Below the pieces are notes generated by a model that ran no database searches, had not been told where the DNA came from, and worked only from the letters and a program-made list of their open reading frames with translations. A DNA stretch of 64,000 nt from positions 1,361,364 to 1,425,363 of the forward strand of contig WBMV01007704.1 in assembly GCA_013396655.1 (NCBI GenBank). Reading direction: 5' to 3'. The DNA comes from Campylorhamphus procurvoides (Eukaryota > Chordata > Aves > Passeriformes > Dendrocolaptidae). Of the stretch, positions 35,680 to 51,300 are shown in pieces. Within the stretch, counting starts at the first letter, position 1. Every line of letters starts with the position of its first letter. A program made the position numbers and the translations under genes.

Positions 35680-37400
35680 GACTGGAGTGCTCTGGGTCTG
35701 CTGCCTGTCAGGCAGACCTTTGCCATAGAATGTCCTTGTCCCAAACCTGAAGTATTCTGGTGTTCTGGCTCCATGCTGTAAAGGTTTGGGACAGAGTTGC
35801 CTCCAGCTCTGCTCTGTTACCTTACAGGTATCAGCTACATCAAATATACTCACAGGAATCAGCTCCATTAAATCTACCTGCACATCTCCCAGCTCCTTTT
35901 CCTAGCAACCCCTAAAGAAACAGTTTCTTACTAGCTAAAGGCAGTATTTGTTCTCCAGGAGGCTGATCTTTGTTAAACTCTTGTGCAACACCAACCTGTG
36001 GTTTGGCAGCTGCTGGGGGTGAGTTGGTGGCAGTGGCAAAGCTGAACCCTGAGCAGGGAGATGCAGCTGCAACCCCTAAAGGCTTGAGGGGGGTCTGTTA
36101 CCACCCACCCACCCAGCCCTGGCAGTCCTTAACCAGCTCTAAAGAAACTGGGAAAGGAGCAGACCTGGAAGGCAGGAAGTCTTGAGGCTCTTCAGAGCTG
36201 CCTGGGAAATCCTTGGAAGCAAAAGTGAGTGCACATTCTCTCTGGTTTTGCTGCTGTTGTTAAAATAGTGTAAGTGATGGCTTTGCTCTGCACTGTTTGT
36301 AGTTTTACAGTGAAAAAGTGCACCCCTTTGTTTTGGGGCTGGGGCTGTTGCTGTCTGGATATTGTGTGTGCCAGTCCAAGAGCTGAACTGTGCTGCAGGG
36401 GGGTGTTGGGGCAAGTTGGAGGTTCTCTTTTTGGGGAAGGCTTGGGAGTGGGCGTATGNNNNNNNNNNNNNNNNNNNNNNNNNNNNNNNNNNNNNNNNNN
36501 NNNNNNNTTATGGGGGGGCATAGGAATGGGGGCTTAGGGGGAGGCTTAGGGGTGGGGGCTCATGGTGGGGCTTAACTGGGGGCTGACAAGGGTGAGCTTC
36601 TTCAGGGGCTTAGGGGTGGGGGATTGCCATTTCTGTCCCAGAATAGAATACGGATGAAGATCCTTCCCAGACCAAAGGTGGCAGGACCTGATATCACCTC
36701 AGTGTGACCCCCAACCTGTCCATTCTGTCCCCTGCAGGTACCTGGTGATGCCAGGGTTGTCCCTTTGCCCACAGGGCCTTTCTCCTGCCCCTCTCCAGCC
36801 CAGTGCTGATCCTCTGCTCACTCTCTCTTGGCCTTGCTGTCCCACACAAGGTCTCCTCTGTCTCCTCCAATGGTGCTGCCGAGGAAGGAGGACACAGTGA
36901 CATCCCAGTGACAACCCCTCCCCACTGCACCCAGAGACCTGCTGCACCTATTCCCAGGGCATTGTATTTGCCAAGAAAATTGTCCAATGGGCCCCCTGGA
37001 ATTGTCTCAGCTCTTCCCTCCAAAATACCCTCCCTCCCCTCTACATCACCTCACATTTTCCTACAGAAACACTTACTGTGTCCCTTCTAAATTACCCTAC
37101 GTTTTCAGATAAAAATGTCACCTCTGCCCCTCCTACGTTATTGTGGGTTTTCCCACATAGGATGTGCAAGGAATTCAGGCAGGTGAAATAACATCAGGGA
37201 ATAGTTGTAAATTCCAAGGCAGAAAGAGCAGCTCTATCAACAAAGGCAGAAAAAAGGGGAAGGGTTTCAGAAAACATTTTTGCAATCCAATTATTTCTGA
37301 TTTCCCAGTGACACACATTGCCTTCCAGCCAGAGCTCAGCAATCCCTGATCACTGATTTGCTTTAATTAACCAACTAAAATGAACAAACTGAAACCAAAT
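35680..37400. other. NAT10-RAD51 convergent intergenic region
   Basis: No coding gene recognised. The only notable content is the G-rich minisatellite and assembly gap near 36.4-36.6 kb. The rest is unremarkable single-copy-looking sequence. Confidence 0.6.
36395..36625 (+). repeat. G-rich minisatellite with 49-N assembly gap
   Basis: Both sides of the N run (36459-36507) carry diverged copies of a GGGGCTTAGGGGTGGGGG-type unit, seen again at 36530-36560 and 36600-36622. Numerous G4-5 runs on the + strand explain the failed assembly. The true length is unknown. Confidence 0.8.
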
Positions 37401-37673
37401 GACTATGACATTATTCTTTTTAATCAAGATATATATAAAGATTGCAGAATATAAAAAAAAACATTTTAACCCCATAAACTCTTAAAAGAGACATACAGGG
37501 TATGGCTGCACTGCACCCCCAATCCAAAGAGAATTAGGAGAAAAGAAAAACCCAGACTGAGATTCCTTAGAGATCGGTGCAGAGCTTCTTTCATCCAAAA
37601 AAATCCTTGGTCTGCAAGAACACCTGGCTAAATCCCAGGAACCTGTGATGTCATCAATATCCTCATGGTCCTT

Positions 37674-37679
37674 TTTATT
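37674..37679 (-). terminator. Candidate poly(A) signal AATAAA (RAD51)
   Basis: TTTATT on the + strand reads AATAAA on the - strand, about 470 bases past the RAD51 stop. An ATTAAA at 37419-37424 (- strand) is a distal alternative. No transcript data. Confidence 0.4.
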
Positions 37680-38150
37680 AAAAGCAGATTTCCATGGAGA
37701 ATTAATGAAATACAGAAAATCAAATGAAATGTAAAGAAACAGTTCCCCCAATCCAGCAGGTTGCAGCACCCAGAAGAAAACAAAGAAAGATTATGGACTG
37801 GGATCATCACTAATCCCAGCCTGCTTGGTTTTATAAATCACTTTTCTTATTGGACAAACCCATCAACTTTACTTCAGATTCACCAAGTTCTGAACTGTGG
37901 CCATGTAGATTTCACTGGACCAGGGAACTCAGGAAAACACAAGGGCATGGTCCTGTGGGAATGTTCTCAACACAGATCTAATCTGTGACTACAGCCATCT
38001 CTTTCCGACCCCTCCAATGTCCCGATGGACACATCCTGACACACAACAGGTTCCTCTGCCAGCTGTGTTGGCGAGTATCCATAAGGTGCCACAGAGAAAG
38101 GAGCCTCTTATCGACAGAGTCTTGGGATTCAGGGGGGAAAAAAGCACTTT

Positions 38151-43050
<4,900 letters not shown>

Positions 43051-43426
43051 GGCCGCGAGGGGCCAGGACCCCTTGAAAGGGAACCAAACACCTTAGGATC
43101 CTGTTTTGGCAAGAGCTTGTGAGTCAGAATTGTGGAACTGTTAAGGCTGGAAAAGCCCTATGAACTGGCACCTGATGTCATGGCCGGGCTGTGCCCCAGA
43201 GCCACCCTGGGGACAGCCACTGACACCTTTGGGAAGGGGCAGAAGGGGCTTCAGACCCTGCAGAGGATCTGTCCCACCCTCGGGAATGCTGAGCAGGATG
43301 GGAGGCACACACTGCCACAGAAAGCTGAAGGAAATAAGGGAACTCACACACTTTGGATATAACACACAATAGAGATATTGTAGTGACAGGACAGGAGGGA
43401 TGAATTCAAACTGGCCGAGGGGAAAT

Positions 43427-43655
43427 TTACCCTGCGTATTGAGAAGGAATTCTCCCTGTGAGGGTGGGCAGGCCCTGGCACAGGGTGCCCAGAGAAGCTG
43501 TGGCTGCCCCTGGATCCCAGGAAGTGTTCCCGGCCAGGCTGGACAGGCCTTGGAGCGACCTCGCCTGGTGGAAGGTGTCAGGGGGTCGGACCCGGCCGAT
43601 CTTTAAGGCCCCTTCCCACCCAAGCCATTCCGGGATCCCACGATTCCAGCCCGCT
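43427..43655 (+). mobile_element. CR1 LINE 3' end beside the RAD51 CpG island
   Basis: TTGAGAAGGAATTCTCCCTG, CTGGCACAGGGTGCCCAGAG, CCGGCCAGGCTGGACAGGCC, GGTGGAAGGTGTCAGGGG and the end CCATTCCGGGATCCCACGAT. It lies in RAD51 intron 1, about 210 bases from the probable exon 1 donor, and its bases are unusually CpG-rich for a CR1. Antisense to RAD51. Confidence 0.88.
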
Positions 43656-43862
43656 CCGAGGCCCGGCCGGAGCCCGCCGCACTTCCCCTGTCTGTGGTTC
43701 TCCAGGCTCCCCCGCCGTGCCCGGTCCCGGCTCTGCCCGGCCCACCCCTCACGGTCCCGCCGCGCTCTCCCCTCAGGCCCGGCGCGGGACCGGCCGTTCC
43801 CCGCACTGCGGAGGCCCCGGGGGAGCCCCGCGATCGCCCCGCCGGCCACACACCCGTCTCAC

Positions 43863-43985
43863 CGCGGTGCCAGTCCCAGTCCCAGTCCCGATCCCAGTCC
43901 CAGTCCCGACCCCAGCCCCAGTCCCGGGGCCGATCCCGATCCCGACGGTTCCGATGTTCCCGCCGCGCCCGAGTAGTCACGGCCC
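43863..43985 (-). other. RAD51: Probable noncoding exon 1 of RAD51 with G-run hexamers
   Basis: On the - strand a donor (CGCG|GTGAGAC) ends at 43863. Upstream is a repeat of G-run hexamers (GGGACT/GGGATC) over about 43868-43947. Vertebrate RAD51 has a noncoding first exon in a CpG island, and position and donor fit; the upstream edge (transcription start) is a guess. Confidence 0.55.
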
Positions 43986-44100
43986 GCCCGCCCTGCGCGC
44001 GCACAGGCCACGCCCCCAGACCACGCCCCCGCCCGCCCGGGAGCGCGCGCATAGGCCAGCCCCCCACCGCCCGGGAGCGCGCGCGGGGTGCGGGATCGTG
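43975..44100 (-). promoter_or_regulatory. GC-box-rich CpG island, probable RAD51 promoter
   Basis: Dense CpG with CACGCCCCC/CCGCCC boxes (Sp1/KLF-type) and a 16-bp direct repeat GCCCGGGAGCGCGCGC at 44035-44050 and 44069-44084. It sits between the RAD51 first exon and the KNL1 3' end, with no TATA box. Promoter function is inferred. Confidence 0.55.
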
Positions 44101-44314
44101 GGGGAGATGAGCGGGGGAATGGGATGGAGGAGGTCGGGGGGGCGGCAGCAGGGCCTTTCTTTCGAGTTCCCTTCTCTTTTCCCCCTTTTATATTATAAAA
44201 AGTCTTCCCAAGTGTTTAACAAAATTATTTCAGTATTAGTATCGAATATTTCAGTCACCAGTTTAAACAGAGCAGCCAGTAATCCCCAGTGGAAGCAGGA
44301 AGAGCAATAAAATC

Positions 44315-45315
44315 CAACGTTTAATGAACTTCTACCTTCCAAAGAGAAGGAAAACTTGTAAAAAGACATAATATATAAACACTGAAACACAGGGAAACAT
44401 TGAATTCCACATATTTTACAGGATATGAAGATTTGCAACTGCAGAACTGAGAGCTGGGCCAGGCTTAGTGCTTCTGTTCATAACTCGGCCTGGGGGACAC
44501 CAGTTCCACCAGCAACACCCACATAATATACAAAATATACACAAACCCAAGCTGGATACAAATACTCCTAAATTTAAGGAACTCTATCTCCTCACTAAAA
44601 TTCCATGGCATTGCAAACCGGGACAAAGCACCAGCACCTCTGGATTGTGCTGGACTGCCAGGGAATGTCAGAACAAACTTCAGTCACACAGATGGCTTTG
44701 GGGGTATTGCATCCCAAAGTCTGTGGTCAAGCACAGGGTTTTTTAGTCTTAATTCCAAAAATAGTTCTGACTTTGACCACATGGTTAATTGCTACAGGTT
44801 AATTGGTTGATGAATCAGATGCAGGGATATGGTGTCTGGACTGGGAGGGTTTCCAGGGAACAGATAAAGAGCAGATGTGGTGGGTGGGTTAAACTCTGCA
44901 TGGTTGGAAAATGATGATAGTGCAAGTAAATTCCAGTGGAGTTAATTTAGAGGATCCTCATCATTGCTTTGCCCAAGAGCTCTGTAAATCACCCCAGAGC
45001 TAAATTAACAGACAGAAGAATGACATTTCAAGGAGACCATGACCACCAGTGACTGAAAGAAGATAAAAGGCATCTAGGTTTTATAAAGAAGATAGGAATT
45101 TCTTCCTTCTCCTCTTTAGACACCTCTGCTTTTGTAAAACTCACACCAAGTAGAATACTTGGTGTACACCACAAGAATACTAAATAGACAGGAATACTAG
45201 AACTGAGTGAGTAACAGCATTCCCATTCTTGTGAGAGACAGTTGGAATTCTCGCAAGACTAAACCCAAAGACTGCCCATCCTGACTGCTTCAGTCCTGCC
45301 CGTGCAGCCAGTGGA
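44315..45315 (-). other. KNL1: KNL1 3'UTR (estimated)
   Basis: Sequence downstream of the KNL1 stop at 45316-45318 on the - strand. A - strand ATTAAA (44320-44325) is the best poly(A) signal found before the RAD51 CpG island. No other gene was seen here. The end is approximate. Confidence 0.45.
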
Positions 45316-48300
45316 TCATCTGGGATTCTGGAGCAGACTCTGATGGATCGAGGTTACTATTCTCCGCAGGTAGTGGTGACCAACTGGAACACTGGAGAGA
45401 ACAGCAGAAATTTCCTTCTCCCTGGGGAAGATGAAATGGTCACAGGTGTTGGAGAGAATCCAGAGAGCTTAACTCCCCAGCCCTAGTTTGGAACAAAGCC
45501 ATGTGGAGAGGTACTTTGTCAACTCACCCAATATTCCCAATGCGGGTTTGGACACTGAAGGGGAGTGGAGCAGATGGATAGTTGGGAGAGAGAGACAGAG
45601 TCAGCTCAAACTTGGCGAAAGCAGCAGAAGCAGAGAACAAAAGCTTCACCCTGTGGAACAAACACAAAAATTCATGCAAAATAGTCCAATGTGCTGCTTC
45701 CACCTCGGAACTGGGGCCAGGAGTGAGAAAATGATGTCACTGATGCAACAAGCTCAGTAACTTCCAAAGAGTTCCAGCACAGACCCACAGGAACTGCAGA
45801 AATAAGATAAAGAGACCCTTTATCAACACTGTAAAATGCAAACCCCCAACTTCCTTCACAGTTTTCTGTGTTGATACACACATAATTCACACAGCCATTC
45901 AAAAGGTATGGGAGAACAGAGACTAATAACAAAAAATGTGTCCTAGTTAACATAAAACATTCCCAGGTAGCTAAAGTTCTCCAAAGTTTATTTAAGTAGG
46001 ACTGACTTGCCTCCAATTCCATGGGATTTTTGGCACTCTTGCAAAGGCAACTACAAAATTAAAATAATCTCAGGAACAGCACCAAAGTGGGCAGAGCAAG
46101 TTAATTATTGGACACTGCTTAATTAAAAACCTGTATGAATAGTGAAAGGATGACGGGAAGTTTTATTTGTCTTATCCTACTGGGACATGCCACAAAATCA
46201 GGAAGTAGCAAGGGAAAATGAAGAGTAAAGAGAATCAACTTAGTTTCAGTGCAGCCATCCTTCAATGACTGATTCTGCTTGGTTGAGGCAAAGAGATTAA
46301 AAGAAACAAAACCCTAAGCTACAGGTAAACTCTTGGTTCAATTTCCTTTTCCCTGCTACAATTTGGCCTAAATTTTTAAGAGAGTCAAGTCAAGCAGGAA
46401 AACAGCAAGGAAAGAGAGATTGTTTGATAGTCAGGAAGTGGCTGAATCCGTGAACAGGTTCATTTCCATGCATTTGGATACTATAGTATGTATTTTCAAG
46501 TCTATAAAAGTAAATTAAATTATTCTTAAAAAGAGCAGCATAAAACCTCAACTTCAACAAAACCAAGTTGGATATATTTCAGTTTGGTCCCTGATTATCT
46601 ATAAACACTCTCTGAAGGACTGCTGTGAACCTCATCTTATAGAATCACAGAATATCCTGAGCTGGAAGGGACCTTCAAGGTTCTGAGTCCAACTCCTGGT
46701 TCTGCACAGCCTGAAGAATCTTACCATGATACTCTGAAGTTACTTACTCTGTGTCTTTGATATCTGTCTTCAGGAGATTGAATTTTCCACCCCATCTCTC
46801 CAGAAATTCCATCTCCTCTCCCAAGATTTTGCAACGATTCACCACCAAGGAGATGTCATGGAGAACCTGAGGGGACAATCAGAAAGGGAACCACATCAGC
46901 ACTCAGGTGGTGACTACATGACACTGGAAAACAGTTTATCCTAGCAAGTATGAAAAATAAATGTAGTGATGCCTTAGGGTTTTCATGTATTTGTAGATTT
47001 TTATACTTCTAGGTAGTTTCTTACATTCAGAGTAGCTAACAACCTCTAACCCTGTGCTAGCTGTCTTAAAGGTCAGATAATAGCTGGAACTATTCCATGC
47101 AAGGGAAACATGTACCAAAGCTAAGACAATTAGATACCATGTTAGCCAAACCAAGAAAGCCCCAGCAACCTTGGAGAAGCTCCAATAAGGGAAAGTGGCA
47201 TGAAGATGATGATAAAGGATGAAGTAAGGGGTCTTAAGACCTCCACCTCAATTCCAGGAGAGGCATGCCATGGGGCAGAACCAAGGGAAGTTCTGGGTAG
47301 GGACATATCTTAGATTGGATACAACCTTTAGATATGATAATTGAGTAGGGTTATAAAATTAGTATGCTGCCACATGGACAGGGAGCTTTCCCAGCTCCTA
47401 CACCTTGTTAACATTTCTCACACACACACATACACACACACTCACACACACTCTCTGTGCTGCCCAGCCTGGTGTGGTGCCCTGCGTTCCCCTCACCCTG
47501 AAAGGGGTGGAGGGGAGCTCAGAACAGCTCTGATTGCAAAGGGGGGTTTTCCCTCCCTTGCTCTCCTGAGGTAGGGGGAAAAGATGTTTCCCTTCCCTTG
47601 TTCTTCCGGGCCGGACCTCAAGAACCTCAAGTCCTGCTTGAAGGAAGATGAGATCAGTAATGAGAACTGGGTACCAGCATGAGCTGCTGGGGTAGCTGAG
47701 CTGCAGGGAAGCAGTTGCAAAAGGGAGTTTTTCCCTTGTTTATAGCGTGCTGGGAGGTGAGATGACTTGGGCCCAGATGTTGCAAGAGTCAGTGTTCCCA
47801 GCCTGTGGGTGAAAGGGTCTTTCACCTGGGAGGGGCAGGTTGTTGTCCCTTGTTTGCTTTGGTAAGACATGGCAGAGTGGCTCCGGGGCTGGCTGGGTGT
47901 GTGTACAGCCAGGAATGAAATGAAAGGGATGCCTTTGGGATTAATTTACTCTGCATGTTTTGAAGCGGTGGTGCTTAGAGAAGAGCTCACATGGTATTCC
48001 TGAGGCCGAGAGTTCAACCTAGCACTGGTCTTTTCTATCTGTTACTTGTCAACACGTGTTGTACTCTTTTATACTCCTTTATATTCTGTACCCCAAAACC
48101 CTGTAAGTAAAAGAACTCTACCCACATAAAGTTGTCTAGGAAAGTTTTCCACGGCCCCCTTACGGCAATAGTAGTTTAATTGCTACCTCAGTTTGAATGG
48201 GAAAATCAAACTGTACAAGTATAACAAATATACCTTTTTTGCCTTAAATTTCTTTCAGTTTTGTCAGACCTGTCACAGCCAGGCAGGAAGCCAAAAGTTT

Positions 48301-51300
48301 GGTTTAGCAATTTAAACCTACATTCTTTAGGAGATAGAATGGCCTTCAGCTCAATTCTTTAATTTCTAGAGCAGTAAAAAAAAGGGCTCTTAATAAACTC
48401 CAACTTTTAGGACTCCTGCCTTCAGGAACATGTTTTTCCCCTCACACCCCAGAATATTCCTGTAGCAGATTTTGGTTTGCATTCCTGAAGTTTTCATTAA
48501 GGTGCTTTGGTTCTCGGGATCAGCCCTAGTTTCTGAGACACAAAATAATTAATCTTTTTTTCATAGTCTTACAAGTTTCCCTGGAATGTTACCTGGGGCA
48601 AGTAGTACAGTGTGGGACACTTTTCCTGCCAGCTTCCCTGACTTTCAATAAACTGGAAGATGAGCCTTTGGACTAAACGTGAGGAGGGTGGAGCCTGTTC
48701 CACTGTAACACAAAAGAAAACCACATTGTCAGGAACCTTTGAAAAGCCATTTCATAAAGCATTAGCAGGTAAAGCACAAATTTAGAGTTTTCTCAAAAAC
48801 AGATTAGCAGGGCTGCCACTTGGAAGATACCCAAAAAAATCTCACCATCCAGGAAAGATTCAAAGTTCAGGCTAATGATGGTTCTGGAAGGATCTACACC
48901 AAAATCATCACCATCTGAGAAGGCAAGGAAAAAAACAAACAGTTATTTCCATACTTAATTCTGGAGCTGCAACTCTGCAGAAACAGCCATTCATTAAATT
49001 TCTGAATTTTCATATGAAAAACATATCCAGAGCCATGCCACCTATCTCAGCTTACACAGTGGAGTATATTTTGTATTTCCTTTCAGCAGATCTCTACAAA
49101 TATGGAAATTTCAGGTTTTTATTCCATAACTAACATTTCAAATTCATAAAACATAAACATACCCATTTTCAGACTCACCTACTGGGGGTCCAAACACAAC
49201 TGTGAGCTCCACAGAATCATAAAGAAAATGAAAGACTGCCTGCTGCTCACTCCATTTCAAAATCTCCCACTCAGTGAAACTGAAAAAGGGGAAAAAAACC
49301 CACCATCAACCCAAGTTTCAACCAACCAACCTAAACATCAAATGCCCTTGCTGCTCTTACCACATAACACACCAATGAAATTTTCCTATTCCAAGCAGAT
49401 TCTTGGGTTCTAATGTAAGAATCTGTTGGGAATGCAAGTACAATGCTATAAATTTTATATGTTAATTGTGGTATTGGGGGAGAGTTGGATATAGAAACCC
49501 TTAATGCAGAGTAAGTACCACTGCAAAGCTCTTAATGTAATAATACATGGAAGTTCTCTAAGGTATTCTTGCTTATCATAGGCTGCAAGAAGATGGGCAT
49601 CCCAAGATTTCCGACATCAAATAACAAGGAAAACCAACCCCAATACATTTAAATATAAATATGAGGCCCCAGAAATAGCAAATAAAAAATTAAACCTGAG
49701 GGTATTTTCCTTACTCATATTTCTCCAAGATTACTTGGCAGCTCTTTTCAGTCTTCTTGAGCTCACCCATCTGAACCAGCATCTGCTCATCCTCAGTCTC
49801 CATTTCTGACAGTTCTCTGCAAGGAAAAACCAATCCTGTGGGATGTGGCACACTGGTTCAAAACACACCAACCCTCTAAAATCTGAGTGTGCACATGATC
49901 CTTTGACATCCTTGACATCCCCTCTGACATCTTACCTCTGAAGTTCCTTTTCTTGAGCTCTCAGGCTTTCCAGTTCTAAGAGAAAGAGAAAAAGGAGAGG
50001 AAAGGGAAAATATGAGAAAGGAGCAGCACAAAAAGGCCTAATTTGCTGTGTACTCACTGTTCTTAAGAATAGGAAATATCTTAACTTGATGGCTGGTACC
50101 CCTGCCTGGATATGGGGTCAAAGGTTGTAATTACTGAACAATTAAAGTGATGAATATGACAGCTGAATATGATTCTTCAAGTCACACTTGTAGCAAGTTC
50201 TAAATTCCATATTTCCAGGGGAAAACCAGTCATTTGCATCCTTTAAGATCTGTATCATTATCTAAATGCAATGCAGAAAATACAGCTGCAATGTCTGCAT
50301 CTCTCTCAGAGCTGATACATCAGGGTGGGGATTCATCATCACCCTTTCCAGAATTTAAAACACCAAAAGAAAGTGCATTCAGCTGATTATGTTACCTTTC
50401 TGTAGGCTTTGCCCTCCTTCCACTTCATCCTCTTCATCCCAGAAAGAATCTATGGGAAAGAAATATCAGTTCTGTGCAGAATTCCCAGATTCCATACATA
50501 GAGTTTAGTTTGTCTGTGGGTTCTACAAACCTCAGTAATTCAAAGGTAACTAAGAAAAATCTACAGTAATATGAAAAAGTATCTAACTCCTTTTACTGCA
50601 TTGTTTCAAAGTTGCTACTGTGCAATTTGATTTCTGTTTAAGTCAATGGAAGAAGAGAACTGAAAATACAGAGCATTGTTATGCAGCAATGCCAAGTTCT
50701 GACAGCAGTTGTGACAAACAACCACAAAGACAGAATCCTGGACCAACTATCCAAACAGCAGCTCTGGTGACAAAAAAGGAGAAATCAGAACTTAGGTCAC
50801 CTGTTTGGAAACACATACCTGATTCCACAGCAACTAGGCAGCTCTCTGCCTCCTTCAGCAGCTCATTCACCTTTTGCATTCTTGCCTGGAGCTTTCCATG
50901 TTGTTCCTAAGATGGGAAAATTGTACTCGAGTCAGTGATACTTTTTAACAAGCTGAATTTTCTTCTGGGACAGTCACACGGCTCTTTGTATGCTAATTAA
51001 TTAAAGAAGCTGCTAGAATATGTCATTAGAGGGAAGAGGCAATTGACCACAGTGGGGCAGTGGCCATGTGTAAGACATTACTAAATACTTACTACATCTC
51101 CCTAATGAGAGCATGGAAATAAATAAATTCCTAGAGCTTTAATATATACAAATTCCTGATCCTGTTACAGTCCATTACTTGTGCATTTCCTTGTACCAGA
51201 GAATCGCTGAATGGTTTGAGTTGGAAAGGACCCTAAAGATAATCCATTTTGCATATAAATATAAAGGAAAAGCATTTAAAAGGACAAAACTTCCAAGAGA

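Noticed and set aside
36192..36575. Open frames running through the N gap
   Set aside because: They contain only unknown residues over the gap and G-rich repeat flanks.
43458..44310. Open frames of 172 and 197 codons on the + strand at the RAD51 CpG island
   Set aside because: Pro/Arg/Ser-rich translations of the GGGACT hexamers and GC-rich promoter; no start context or conservation argument.
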